Under the pieces are notes generated by a model. The model made no database searches, had not been told where the DNA came from, and saw only the letters and a list, made by a program, of their open reading frames with translations. A DNA stretch of 64,000 nt from an uncultured Collinsella sp. (GTDB lineage: Bacteria; Actinomycetota; Coriobacteriia; Coriobacteriales; Coriobacteriaceae): contig CAAFGG010000032.1 in NCBI GenBank assembly GCA_900762325.1, positions 62,001-126,000 of the forward strand. The letters are read 5' to 3'. Both the position numbers and the translations under genes were made by a program. Positions 52,993 to 61,837 of this stretch are shown here, piece by piece; the stretch's first letter is position 1, and every line of letters starts with the position of its first letter.

Positions 52993-54219
52993 CTAGGCCT
53001 GGACGGCAGCAGAGCTGGGGCCCTGGACCTTTGCCCACGTCTTGAGCGACAGCGTATCGATCTCGATAAAGCCGGCGCTGGCCTTCTCGTCAAACGTGGT
53101 GTCGCGGTCGTAGGTAGCCAGACCGTAGTCGTAGAGGCTGAAGGGGCTCTTGCGGCCGACGACATGGCAGTTGCCCTTAAAGAACTTCAGACGGACAGTG
53201 CCGGTCACGAACTTCTGGGTATCGGCCATAAAGGCATCGAGCGCGTTTTTGAGCGGGCTGTACCACTGGCCGTTGTACACGGCGGTGGCCCAATCCTGCT
53301 CGAGCTTGATCTTGGTCTTGAGCAGGTCGCCCTCGACGCAGATGTCCTCGAGCGCCTTGTGGGCGGTGATGAGCGTCAGGGCGCCGGGAACCTCGTAGCA
53401 CTCGCGGCTCTTAAGACCCACCAGGCGATCCTCGACCAGATCGAGACGGCCAAAGCCATTGTCGCCGGAGATCTTGTTGAGGGCGATGACGATCTCGGAG
53501 AGCTTCATCTTCTTGCCGTCTACGGCGACGGGCTTGCCGGCCTCAAACTCAATCTCGGTGTAAGTCGGGGTGTCAGGCGTGTCCTCGGGGTTCTTGGTCA
53601 TAACCCAAGCGTCATCGAGCGGCTCATTCCAAGGGTCCTCCAGGTGACCGCACTCGATGGCGCGACCCCACAGGTTGTCGTCGATGGAATAGGGGTTATC
53701 GTTGGCACCCTCGGGAACCGGCACGTTGTGGGCGTGGGCATAGGCGACCTCGTCGGGACGGCACTTCAGGTCCCACTCGCGAACCGGGGCGATAACCTTG
53801 AGCTCGGGGTCGAGGGCCTTGACGGCGGCCTCAAAACGGACCTGGTCGTTACCCTTGCCGGTGCAGCCGTGGGCGACGTAGGTCGCGCCAAACTCGTGGG
53901 CGACCTCAACAAGCTTCTTGGCAAGCAGCGGGCGAGACAGGGCGGAGAGCAGCGGATACTTGTTCTCATACATGGAGTTTGCTGCGATGGCTTTGGTCAG
54001 GAACTCATCGGAGAACTCGTCGCGCAGGTCGAGCACCTGGCAATCGAGAACGCCCAGGTCGAGCGCCTTCTGCTTCTTGGCATCCAGTCCGGTCTCTTCC
54101 TGGCCCACATTGCCGCAGACACAAACGACATCGAGATTCTTCTCGTCCTGGAGCCACTTGACACATACGGATGTATCAAGACCACCGGAATATGCGAGAA
54201 CGACTTTTTCCTTGCTCAT
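52993..54219 (-). CDS. argG: Argininosuccinate synthase
   Basis: 408 residues from ATG 54219 (AAAGGAAA seven bases upstream). Joins citrulline and aspartate using ATP. PP-loop VLAYSGGLDTSVCVKWLQ at the N-terminus, YVAHGCTGKGNDQVRFE near residue 115, GRLDLVEDRLVGLKSRECYE near residue 260. The longer frame to 54270 lacks a ribosome site. Its ~375-nt leader (from the promoter near 54610) contains a candidate regulatory peptide and hairpins, described separately. Confidence 0.95.
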   Translation of the reverse strand: MSKEKVVLAYSGGLDTSVCVKWLQDEKNLDVVCVCGNVGQEETGLDAKKQKALDLGVLDCQVLDLRDEFSDEFLTKAIAANSMYENKYPLLSALSRPLLAKKLVEVAHEFGATYVAHGCTGKGNDQVRFEAAVKALDPELKVIAPVREWDLKCRPDEVAYAHAHNVPVPEGANDNPYSIDDNLWGRAIECGHLEDPWNEPLDDAWVMTKNPEDTPDTPTYTEIEFEAGKPVAVDGKKMKLSEIVIALNKISGDNGFGRLDLVEDRLVGLKSRECYEVPGALTLITAHKALEDICVEGDLLKTKIKLEQDWATAVYNGQWYSPLKNALDAFMADTQKFVTGTVRLKFFKGNCHVVGRKSPFSLYDYGLATYDRDTTFDEKASAGFIEIDTLSLKTWAKVQGPSSAAVQA

Positions 54220-54276
54220 GGCTGTTTCCTTTCGCCCTTGGTAGCTAGTTAGAACATCGGTCAGTTGCAAGTCACC

Positions 54277-54394
54277 TTGAGGTCAAAAACCGTGCAATAT
54301 CAGGTTATTCAGCAGAATGCATCACAGGCATGCCCTAGAAACATGCGGCTATGTCGTGCTTAAACCCAACGACCTCAAAATGACTCTGTTGAGG
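54277..54394 (-). promoter_or_regulatory. Mutually exclusive pairings in the argG leader
   Basis: Minus strand segments: a = CCTCAA (54394-54389), b = TTGAGGTC (54378-54371), c = GACCTCAA (54284-54277). a pairs with b (6 bp, 10-base loop) and b pairs with c (8 bp), but not both at once. Segment c lies ~60 nt before the argG ATG. A further perfect hairpin GACGAT-AACA-ATCGTC (54432-54417) covers the stop codon of the leader ORF. No U-run follows c, so any control would more likely be Rho-dependent or at translation. Also within the leader, TGAATAACCTGATATTGCA (near 54295-54315) has a weak likeness to an ARG box. Confidence 0.4.
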
Positions 54395-54424
54395 CAATTC
54401 GCCCCATGTGGACAGAGACGATTG

Positions 54425-54499
54425 TTATCGTCGTCGGGAAATTGCGCGCTGGCGTCGGAGAGCATTGTCTGCAGTGGTGATGATCTGTACGAACTGCAT
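54425..54499 (-). CDS. Candidate arginine-rich leader peptide of argG
   Basis: A 24-codon ORF, ATG 54499 to TAA 54425, with a strong site AAAGGAGAGG four to five bases upstream. The N-terminal half is MQFVQIITTADNA; the last eleven residues, LRRQRAISRRR, include six Arg, ending in three consecutive CGA codons before TAA. It is 205 bp upstream of argG on the same strand and 105 bp downstream of a promoter-like pair. The amino acid enrichment matches the pathway product of the next gene, the hallmark of attenuation leader peptides. No homologue could be checked. Confidence 0.5.
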   Translation of the reverse strand: MQFVQIITTADNALRRQRAISRRR

Positions 54500-54602
54500 C
54501 TGCCTCTCCTTTCACGTATCGCCGGGCGCAATTCAAATATCGCAAACGGTACCTTTTCCTCGGTAAGCGGCTCTTTTGCCGTCTCCGTTTTCGATGTTCG
54601 CT

Positions 54603-54630
54603 ATATTACGATAAAGTGCACGCTGCGCAA
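54603..54630 (-). promoter_or_regulatory. Candidate argG promoter
   Basis: Minus strand TTGCGC (54630-54625), 16-bp spacer, TAATAT (54608-54603). Predicted transcript start near 54596 places the leader ORF about 95 nt downstream. The divergent HAD gene begins at 54774; its promoter would share this AT-rich stretch. Confidence 0.5.
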
Positions 54631-54773
54631 GCGGCAAATTCAAATTTCTGAAAAGTTTTTTCATTAGTTTGTGAATTGCAGTGCAAATACGCACCATTCC
54701 TGCGAAAATACGCTCGACTACTAGTTGATGGTTATAACGTCTGAAACAATCTCGAAACGAAAGGCGCATTTTT

Positions 54774-55601
54774 ATGCAAACTTACGAATCGGACGCCAAC
54801 ATCGGCAACATTAAGATTCTCGCCGTCGATATGGACAAGACGCTGCTGACCGACGAGCGTGTGCTGCCCCAGGGTCTTGATGAGCGCCTGGACAAGCTCG
54901 CCGACGCCGGCATCGTATTCTGCCCCGCCAGCGGACGTCCCGCCCCCAAGCTCGAGGAGATGTTCGAGGGTATCAAGAACCGCCTCGCCTTTTGTCCCGA
55001 CAACGGAGCGTGCGTGATCTATCGCGGCAGCTATATCTATAAGAGCAATATTGACGTGGAGCTGTACCAGCAGGTCTTGAAGCGCGCCTCGGAGGATCCT
55101 CGCGCTGTCCCCGTCCTGTGCTGCTTCGACGAGTTCTACGTGCTTGCCCGCGACCATCAGTACCACGACGAGATCAGCGTCTACTACAACACAATCAACT
55201 ACGTCGACAGCTTTGAGGGCATTGATATCGAGTCCAACAAGATTTCGATCTTCTTCCCTGGCTACGATGCCGAGCCCGCTTTCCGCGAGACCTATAGCCC
55301 CGAGTTCTCGGACAAGCTCTACGTCACCAACGCCGGGCGCGAGTGGATCGACTTTATGAACCTGGGCGTCGACAAGGGCGCCGGCGTCGCGCACCTGTGC
55401 GAGCACCTGGGCATCGATATTGCCGATGCTGCCGCCGTGGGCGATACCTACAACGACATCCCCATGCTGGAGCGCGTCGGCCACAGCTTTATCGTGGACA
55501 ATGCCGAGGAGCATATGAATGCGCATGCCAAGTGGCGCATTCCGAGCAACAACGACGGGGGCGTACTGACGCTCATCGACGCTATCTTGGCGGCTCGTTA
55601 A
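54774..55601 (+). CDS. Cof-type HAD-IIB phosphatase
   Basis: 275 residues. HAD motif I AVDMDKTLLTDERVLPQG near residue 18; FCPASGRPAPKLEEMF (motif II, Ser); motif III/IV region DKGAGVAHLCEHLGI and AAVGDTYNDIPMLERVG near residue 225, the Cof-type GDxxND signature. Acts on sugar phosphates or similar; substrate unknown. GAAAGG precedes the ATG. Ends 12 bp before a long inverted repeat. Confidence 0.87.
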   Translation: MQTYESDANIGNIKILAVDMDKTLLTDERVLPQGLDERLDKLADAGIVFCPASGRPAPKLEEMFEGIKNRLAFCPDNGACVIYRGSYIYKSNIDVELYQQVLKRASEDPRAVPVLCCFDEFYVLARDHQYHDEISVYYNTINYVDSFEGIDIESNKISIFFPGYDAEPAFRETYSPEFSDKLYVTNAGREWIDFMNLGVDKGAGVAHLCEHLGIDIADAAAVGDTYNDIPMLERVGHSFIVDNAEEHMNAHAKWRIPSNNDGGVLTLIDAILAAR

Positions 55602-55612
55602 CGTTGCTCGTC

Positions 55613-55742
55613 GGACCTGGCCGGGCGAGGCGGGTAAGTTTTTCGTTCGGTCAGGTCCTGGGCTCGCTCGGAAAGCACATTAAGTGCTTTCCGGCTCGTG
55701 CGGAATCTACGAAAAACTTACCCGCCTCGCCCGGCCAGGTCC
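55613..55742. repeat. Long inverted repeat with nested hairpin
   Basis: Perfect 34-bp arms at 55613-55646 (GGACCTGGCCGGGCGAGGCG...) and 55709-55742; the 62-base centre holds a perfect 10-bp hairpin CGGAAAGCAC-ATTAA-GTGCTTTCCG (55669-55693). No ORF, no terminal transposase, no direct repeat flank seen. It separates the HAD gene from polA and could fold as a ~130-nt cruciform or RNA hairpin. Confidence 0.9.
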
Positions 55743-55808
55743 TAGGGTGACTTGCTTGCCGCCTGGATGGCGTCTTGGCATCTAGATACTTGGCTGATTT
55801 TTTGGAAT

Positions 55809-55842
55809 GAAGGGGGCTCCTTGTTGGCAAGGAGCCCCCTTC
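55809..55842. terminator. Strong hairpin between the HAD gene and polA
   Basis: Perfect 15-bp stem GAAGGGGGCTCCTTG / CAAGGAGCCCCCTTC with a 4-base loop (55824-55827). Neither side has a clean T-run: plus strand TGGTTTTGG, minus strand ATTCC. Most likely the polA terminator or a bidirectional one. Confidence 0.65.
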
Positions 55843-55876
55843 TGGTTTTGGTTACTTTGGGGTTGTGGGGGCTTCC

Positions 55877-58627
55877 TTATTTGGCGTCTGCCCAAGTGAC
55901 GCCGGTGCTGGCTTCGGCGATCAACGGTACGCGTAGGTCTACGACGTGCTCCATGACGTCGCGGACCATGGTGGTTAGGCGCTCGACTTCGTCGATGGGG
56001 CACTCAAAGTCCAGTTCGTCGTGCACTTGCAGGATCATGTGGGCGACAAAGCCTTCTTCTTCCAGGCGACGGCTTACGCGGGCCATCGCGATCTTGATGA
56101 TGTCGGCGGCGGTGCCCTGCATGGGATGGTTCATGGCCGTGCGCTCGCCAAAGCCGCGGAGTTGCGGGTTTTTGGCCTTGAGCTCCGGAATATGACGACG
56201 GCGGCCGTACATGGTCTCGGCGTAGCCCGTCTGCTTGGCGCGCGCCACCACGTTGTCGAGGAACGTACGCACGCCCGGGTAGGCCTCGTAGTAGCGGTCG
56301 ATCATGTCGCGCGCCTCGGCCATCGAGATATGCAGCGACTGCGACAGACCGTAGGCCTGCTGACCGTACACGATGCCAAAGTTCACGGCCTTGGCGCGAC
56401 TGCGCAGGTCGGGCGTTACCTCGGACACCGGCACACCGAACACGCGCGCCGCCGTCTCGGCATGGAAGTCCTCGCCCTCGTTAAAGGCGCGCACCAAGTG
56501 CTCGTCACCCGAGAGATGCGCCAGCAGACGCAGCTCGATCTGCGAGTAGTCCACCGCCAAAAAGACGCTTCCCTCGCCTGCCGAAAACGCCGTCTTGACG
56601 GTACGACCCAGCTCCGAGCGCGTCGGGATGTTCTGCAGGTTCGGGTCGCTCGAGGACAGACGCCCCGTTGCCGTGATGGTCTGGTTGTACGTAGTGTGTA
56701 CGCGACCGTCACCACGGCGTAGCGGGCCCAGGGTGTCCAGATAGGTGGACTTGATCTTAGACTTCTCACGCCAGTCCAAGATCAGACGCACGATTTCGTG
56801 GTCACGCGCAAGGTCGCTCAGCACCTTGGCGTTGGTCGAATAATAGCCGCGCTTAGTCTTCTTGAGGCCCTTGGTCGGAAGCCCCATCACATCAAAGAGC
56901 ACATGCGACAGCTGCATGGGACTGCCAATATTAAAGGTCTCATCACCGGCAAGGTCGCGAATGCTTCGCTCGACCTCGGTGATCTGGGTCGCCAGACCCT
57001 CGGACAGACTGCGCAGGCGATCGGGGTCCATGAGCATGCCCGCGCGCTCCATCTTGACAAGCACCGGAACGAGCGGCATCTCGATGCCATCGAACACGTT
57101 GGCGGCATTCTCACGGGCCATGCACTCGCGCAACGGCGTCACGAGCGCCAGCGTCAGAGCCGCAGTACGGGCGGCAGGCGCTGGAGCGTCCTCGCCGGCA
57201 CCCTCTGCGCCGCGCACCGCAGGCAGCGCCATCTGCAGATACGTATCGGCAAGATATGCCTCATCGAACTCGGAGCGATCGGAATCCAGCAGGTAAGCGG
57301 CGACCACGGTATCGAAGATACGCGTGGAATCGGCAGCGAGCGGATCCATGAGCTCGGGCTCAGAAGAATCGATGGGCGAAAGCTCGTGCAGCAGCGCCTT
57401 CGTATCCGGGCTCGCCACGCGGCCCTCCATAAACAGGCGCGCAAGCACGCCGGCGATCACACCGTGAGCGAAGTTGAAGCCATCGACTACGGCAGTGGAG
57501 GCGCTGTCGCCCTCCTCGAGCGCGAACAGGCCCTTGGACGTCGCCAACCACAGCGTGCGCGTCAGTCCAAAGAGCGCGCCCTCTTCCTTGTCGTCGTCCA
57601 CCACGGCGGCGACCCACTCGCCGGCATCAATCGCGCGGGAGACCTCAGCCGCAACGGCACCAAGCGCGTCGGCATCGCCGGCGGCTGCGCGAACCATAGC
57701 AGGTATCTCAAACACACTGGAGGCAGCAGCAGCCCCGCCCTCGCCGCCGATCAGCGCCAAGAAACGGTTCTGCATGGCGGTGATACCAAGCGTGCCCAGC
57801 GCCGCGGACACTTCGTCGGCAGAAAACGCCGGGAAGGACGTTTCGTCAAAGTCGAGCTCGACGGGCGCATCGGTGCGAATGGTTGCGACCTTGCGGCTCA
57901 GCAGCGCATCGTTGATGTGCGCACGCAGGTTCTCGCCCATCTTGCCCTTGACCTCGTCGGCATGCGCGATGACCTCGTCCAAGCTGCCGTACTGTGCGAT
58001 GAGCGCGCTCGCCTTTTTGGGGCCGATGCCCGGTACGCCGGGAATGTTGTCCGACGTATCGCCCTTTAGACCGTAAAAATCGGGCACGAGCGCCGGCGTA
58101 ATGCCGTGATACAGGTCGTCCACGCTCTCGGGCGTCATGATCGCCACGTCGGACAGGCCCTTGCGGGTCGAGACCACGTTGACGTGCTCGGTCACGAGTT
58201 GATACATGTCGCGGTCGCCGGTCACCAGCAGCATGTCGCAGCCGGCCTCTTCACCCAGGCGCGCCATGGTTCCCAGGATATCGTCGCCTTCCCAGCCCTC
58301 GGACTGCAGAATCGGCACGTTGAGCGCGGTGAGCAGCTCCTTGATCATCGGAAACTGCGCATGCAGATCGGGGTCCATGGGCGGGCGTTGCGCCTTATAC
58401 TGCGGCAGCATCTCCATGCGCACGCGCGGTTTGCCCTTATCAAACGCCACGACCACACCGTCGGGGTTAAAGGCATCGATCATCTTGAGAAACATGTTCA
58501 GAAAGCCGAAGATCGCGTTGGTGGGGCGCCCGTCCGGCGCATTCATGGTGGGCGGCACGGCGTGGAAGGCGCGGTGCATGAGCGAGTTGCCGTCGATAAC
58601 GGCAAAGGTGCGGCGCTTGTCAGACAT
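55877..58627 (-). CDS. polA: DNA polymerase I (proofreading site degenerate)
   Basis: 916 residues from ATG 58627. Domains: 5'-nuclease 1-~290 (AVIDGNSLMHRAFHA, GWEGDDILGTMA, LVTGDRDMYQLV, GLKGDTSDNIPGVPGIGPKKA); a 3'-5' exonuclease-like middle ~320-520; polymerase ~560-916 with motif A AVDYSQIELRLLAHL, motif B RAKAVNFGIVYGQQAYGLS and motif C QVHDELDFE. In the middle domain the DxE pair at the expected first site reads AVVDDDKEEG and no typical exo II Asp context is clear, so proofreading is probably lost, as in several Gram-positive Pol I enzymes. The C-terminus ends TWADAK. Confidence 0.95.
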   Translation of the reverse strand: MSDKRRTFAVIDGNSLMHRAFHAVPPTMNAPDGRPTNAIFGFLNMFLKMIDAFNPDGVVVAFDKGKPRVRMEMLPQYKAQRPPMDPDLHAQFPMIKELLTALNVPILQSEGWEGDDILGTMARLGEEAGCDMLLVTGDRDMYQLVTEHVNVVSTRKGLSDVAIMTPESVDDLYHGITPALVPDFYGLKGDTSDNIPGVPGIGPKKASALIAQYGSLDEVIAHADEVKGKMGENLRAHINDALLSRKVATIRTDAPVELDFDETSFPAFSADEVSAALGTLGITAMQNRFLALIGGEGGAAAASSVFEIPAMVRAAAGDADALGAVAAEVSRAIDAGEWVAAVVDDDKEEGALFGLTRTLWLATSKGLFALEEGDSASTAVVDGFNFAHGVIAGVLARLFMEGRVASPDTKALLHELSPIDSSEPELMDPLAADSTRIFDTVVAAYLLDSDRSEFDEAYLADTYLQMALPAVRGAEGAGEDAPAPAARTAALTLALVTPLRECMARENAANVFDGIEMPLVPVLVKMERAGMLMDPDRLRSLSEGLATQITEVERSIRDLAGDETFNIGSPMQLSHVLFDVMGLPTKGLKKTKRGYYSTNAKVLSDLARDHEIVRLILDWREKSKIKSTYLDTLGPLRRGDGRVHTTYNQTITATGRLSSSDPNLQNIPTRSELGRTVKTAFSAGEGSVFLAVDYSQIELRLLAHLSGDEHLVRAFNEGEDFHAETAARVFGVPVSEVTPDLRSRAKAVNFGIVYGQQAYGLSQSLHISMAEARDMIDRYYEAYPGVRTFLDNVVARAKQTGYAETMYGRRRHIPELKAKNPQLRGFGERTAMNHPMQGTAADIIKIAMARVSRRLEEEGFVAHMILQVHDELDFECPIDEVERLTTMVRDVMEHVVDLRVPLIAEASTGVTWADAK

Positions 58628-58793
58628 ATTGAATACCTCGCTTTGGGCTGGGCACGGTTTGCTCACACCAGTTTACACGCTCCCCGCCCCGCGGCCACCG
58701 CACATCAGGCTTCCCTGCCGCCGCGGGCCCGCGCGTGATACGATGGCTCACGGTACATCAACCAGCACGATCGATCCGAAAGGAGCCTGCGTC

Positions 58794-60191
58794 ATGGAGC
58801 GTCCCTGCGCATGGAAAAAGTACACGCCACAGCAAGTCGAGGAACTCGAGGAGCTTTGCCGCGGCTATAAGCAGTTTTTGAGCGAGAATAAGACCGAGCG
58901 CCTGTGCGTCAAGACCGGCATCAAGATGGCCGAGGAGGCGGGCTACGTCGACTTGGAGACCGTGATTGCCGAGGGCCGCACGCTCAAGGCCGGCGACAAG
59001 GTGTACGCCGCCAATCACGGCAAAGACCTCATGCTCGTCAACCTGGGCACCGCCCCGCTCGAGCAGGGCTTTAACATCCTGGGTGCTCACGTGGACTCGC
59101 CGCGCCTGGACCTTAAGCAGAATCCCGCCTTCGAGGCCGGCGACATGGCCTACCTCGACACGCACTACTACGGCGGCGTCAAGAGCTACCACTGGGTGGC
59201 CTCCCCGCTTGCACTCGTGGGCGTCATCTGCAAAAAGGACGGCACCACCGTCGACATCAACATCGGCGACAAGGCAGACGATCCGGTCTTTACCATCTCC
59301 GACCTGCTGATCCACCTCTCGAGCGAGCAGATGTCCAAGCCCGCCAAGGACGCCGTCGACGCCGAGATCCTCGACGTGATCGTGGGCGGCCGTCCCGTCA
59401 AGTTTGACGAGGACGACAAGGACGCTCCCAAGGAGCCCGTCAAGCAGATGTTCCTGGACATCCTCAAGGAGCAGTACGGCGTCGAGGAGGAGGACTTCCT
59501 CTCCGCCGAGATCGAGGTCGTGCCCGCCGGTCCCGCCCGCGACATGGGCCTCGACCGCTCCATGATTTTGGGCTATGGCCACGACGATCGTGTCTGCGCC
59601 TATCCGTCCATGCTCGCCCAGATCGACGTCGCCAACGTGGAGCGCACGAGCATCACGCTCATCGTCGATAAGGAGGAGATCGGCTCCGTGGGTGCCACCG
59701 GTATGACGAGCCGCTTCTTCGAGAACACCGTCGCCGAGATCATGACGCTCGCCGGCGAGGATAGCCCGCTGGCCCTGCGCCGCGCGCTCGCCCGCAGCCG
59801 CATGCTCTCCTCCGACGTGTCCGCCGGTTTCGACCCGGGCTATGCCGGCAAGTTCGAGACGAAGAACGCCGCCTTTATGGGTCGTGGCCTGTGCTTTAAC
59901 AAGTACACGGGCAGCCGCGGCAAGGGCGGTTCCAACGACGCCGATGCCGAGTACGTGGCCCTCGTCCGCGACATCATGGACGAGGCCGGCGTGGACTTCC
60001 AGACCTGTGAGCTCGGTCGCGTCAACGCGGGCGGTGGCGGCACCATTGCCTACATCATGGCCAAGTATGGCATGAACGTCATCGACTCCGGCGTTGCCGT
60101 CCTGTCCATGCACGCCCTGTGGGAGGTCGCCAACAAGGCCGATATCTACGAGGCCTACCGCGGCTACAAAGCCTTCCTCGAGCGCGCCTAG
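58794..60191 (+). CDS. M18-family metalloaminopeptidase
   Basis: 465 residues from ATG 58794 (AAAGGAG nine bases upstream). The frame is open back to 58206 but that part overlaps polA and lacks a start site. Zinc-site motifs of M18: GAHVDSPRLDLKQNP near residue 98 (His/Asp ligands), VDKEEIGSVGATGMTSR near residue 290 (Glu pair), DVSAGFDPGY, and SMHALWEVANKAD at the C-terminus (His ligand). It removes N-terminal residues from cytosolic peptides, probably as a dodecamer. Confidence 0.92.
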   Translation: MERPCAWKKYTPQQVEELEELCRGYKQFLSENKTERLCVKTGIKMAEEAGYVDLETVIAEGRTLKAGDKVYAANHGKDLMLVNLGTAPLEQGFNILGAHVDSPRLDLKQNPAFEAGDMAYLDTHYYGGVKSYHWVASPLALVGVICKKDGTTVDINIGDKADDPVFTISDLLIHLSSEQMSKPAKDAVDAEILDVIVGGRPVKFDEDDKDAPKEPVKQMFLDILKEQYGVEEEDFLSAEIEVVPAGPARDMGLDRSMILGYGHDDRVCAYPSMLAQIDVANVERTSITLIVDKEEIGSVGATGMTSRFFENTVAEIMTLAGEDSPLALRRALARSRMLSSDVSAGFDPGYAGKFETKNAAFMGRGLCFNKYTGSRGKGGSNDADAEYVALVRDIMDEAGVDFQTCELGRVNAGGGGTIAYIMAKYGMNVIDSGVAVLSMHALWEVANKADIYEAYRGYKAFLERA

Positions 60192-60230
60192 CAAACCCTC
60201 GTAAGGCGCACCAAACCAGCCCTTTATAAC

Positions 60231-60293
60231 TTGCGGTGGAATACGGACTAACCTGGCCTTCAACCGGCCCGCGCAGACCGCATTCCACCGCAA
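60231..60293. repeat. Inverted repeat with TTGCGGTGGAAT arms
   Basis: TTGCGGTGGAAT (60231-60242) and ATTCCACCGCAA (60282-60293), 12-bp perfect arms; a weaker inner pairing GGCC...GGCC. Close in sequence to the arms at 39363-39427 (TTGCGGTGAAAT). It sits between the aminopeptidase and yaaA, 25 bp before the latter's ATG. Confidence 0.75.
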
Positions 60294-60317
60294 CTTCTTT
60301 TTGGCAGAGGAGAGTTC

Positions 60318-61127
60318 ATGCTCCAGGTCATCGTTTCACCCGCCAAGCAAATGCGCGCGGCACAAGATGCTTTTGAAGTTCAGGGGATTCCGCCCTTTGC
60401 GTGCGAGACCGCCCAGCTGCACCATGCGCTCTTGGACATCGAACGAACCGAAGGCGACAGCGGCCTACAAGCTCTGTGGAACGTCAGCGACAAGCTACTG
60501 GCCCCTTGTCTCGACATTTTGCATGAGTTCGAGCCCATCTTGGGAAACGGCGATCTTGCCGATTCCGGTATCGCCCGTCACCTCTCCCCTGCCGTCATGT
60601 CCTATCACGGCATTCAGTACCAGAGCATGGCACCCGAGGTAATGGATGCCGAACAGCTCGCCTGGCTGCAAAGCCACCTGTGGATCCTCTCCGGCCTCTA
60701 CGGGTGCGTTCGTCCCTTTCATGCCGTTGAACCGTATCGGCTGGAGATGGGCGCGAAGCTTGCCGTCGACGATGCCCGAGACCTCTACGCGTTTTGGGGC
60801 GACAAGCTCGCACGGGCCATCGCTCCGGCAGGCTCCAACGCTACGATCGTCAACCTCGCCAGCGTAGAGTATGCCAAAGCCGTTCTGCCCCACCTCGCGG
60901 ACGACGCCACGGCCGTCACATGCCTCTTTGGCGAGGGTATCCGCAACGGGAAGCCCATCCAACGGTCGACCGCCAGCAAAAAGGCGCGCGGCTCCATGGT
61001 GCGGTGGATGGCAGAAAACAAGCTCGAGGATGCAAGCGAACTTACCGCATTCAACATCGGCTATCGGCACATCCCCGAGCTTTCAGACAAAAACACCCTG
61101 GTTTTCATGAACGCGCAGACACAATAG
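60318..61127 (+). CDS. yaaA: Peroxide-stress protein YaaA family (DUF328)
   Basis: 269 residues. N-terminal IVSPAKQM is the YaaA hallmark; further FNIGYRHIPELSDKNTLVFM near the end, NGDLADSGIARHLSPAVMSY, and LSGLYGCVRPFHAVEPYRLEM. In E. coli YaaA limits intracellular iron and DNA damage under peroxide. AGAGGAG precedes the ATG. No partner gene in the neighbourhood. Confidence 0.9.
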   Translation: MLQVIVSPAKQMRAAQDAFEVQGIPPFACETAQLHHALLDIERTEGDSGLQALWNVSDKLLAPCLDILHEFEPILGNGDLADSGIARHLSPAVMSYHGIQYQSMAPEVMDAEQLAWLQSHLWILSGLYGCVRPFHAVEPYRLEMGAKLAVDDARDLYAFWGDKLARAIAPAGSNATIVNLASVEYAKAVLPHLADDATAVTCLFGEGIRNGKPIQRSTASKKARGSMVRWMAENKLEDASELTAFNIGYRHIPELSDKNTLVFMNAQTQ

Positions 61128-61150
61128 GCCCGCCGTTTCCAAACACCCCA

Positions 61151-61666
61151 TTACTCCGCCAAGCCATCGGCCTTTGCAATCTCGCTCGTCGAGCCATCTT
61201 GGTAGGTAATCTTAACGTGCTCTACGTCGGACACCGTAACGCCCGACGGAGGTTCCAGACGCCACTCCGTCAGAGCGATATCCATGGTCGTAGGCACATC
61301 GCCCTGATCTTTGAGCTTCACCGTGAGTGTTTTGAGTGCCTCATCAAACGTCACGCGTTCGATTTCTTCACCCGGAATAGACCCGCCGCTCAACTGCAGC
61401 TGCACAAACTCGTCGCGCGGATACCAGTAGTCGCCCGGTGCGGCAACGGTATTGCCGCCCGCGACCCTCACCGTCATTATCGGCAGGGCATCATCAGTCT
61501 CGAACTCCCAGGCAGCGCCGCCGCGACCGCCAAACGTCCAAATACAAAAGGCAATCACCAGCACGGCAAGCACCGCAAAGCCAATCGCGACCAACCCATG
61601 GTGCGCACGGCCCTCCTCGGCCGATACATCCCATTGCGTCTCTCGATATAGATGCTTGTCTTCCAT
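61151..61666 (-). CDS. Single-span membrane protein of unknown function
   Basis: 171 residues from ATG 61666 (GGGGAGG five to six bases upstream). The N-terminal ~25 residues are charged (MEDKHLYRETQWDVSAEEG), then one hydrophobic helix GLVAIGFAVLAVLVIAFCIW, then an extracytoplasmic domain of ~120 residues with beta-like texture (WYPRDEFVQLQLSGG, TFDEALKTLTVKLKDQGDVP). No family recognised. It lies convergent to yaaA and back to back with the TPP riboswitch. Confidence 0.8.
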   Translation of the reverse strand: MEDKHLYRETQWDVSAEEGRAHHGLVAIGFAVLAVLVIAFCIWTFGGRGGAAWEFETDDALPIMTVRVAGGNTVAAPGDYWYPRDEFVQLQLSGGSIPGEEIERVTFDEALKTLTVKLKDQGDVPTTMDIALTEWRLEPPSGVTVSDVEHVKITYQDGSTSEIAKADGLAE

Positions 61667-61735
61667 GTTCGCCTCCCCACAGGCGCGCTCGTTGGCCCAA
61701 TCGTACCCATTCAGGCTATACTTGAGCCCATTACA

Positions 61736-61830
61736 TAAACGGGGAGCTTGCGGGACAAGACGGCAGGCTGAGATTGGGCGCGCCCGCCCTGACCCGCAAA
61801 CCTGATATGGGTAATGCCAACGAAGGGAGC
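61736..61830 (+). promoter_or_regulatory. TPP riboswitch (THI box) of thiC
   Basis: The conserved parts are all present in order: GGGGAGC (61741), CTGAGAT (61768), GACCC (61791), ACCTGATATGGGTAATGCCA (61800-61819) and the closing CGAAGGGAG. The AAGGGAG ribosome site of thiC lies within its 3' edge, so thiamin diphosphate binding would hide the ribosome site and repress translation. Confidence 0.96.
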
Positions 61831-61837
61831 CGTGCCA

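Noticed and set aside
58206..58793. N-terminal extension of the aminopeptidase frame
   Set aside because: It is open by chance over the 5' part of polA; the M18 family starts near residue 1 of the 58794 ORF, which has an AAAGGAG site.
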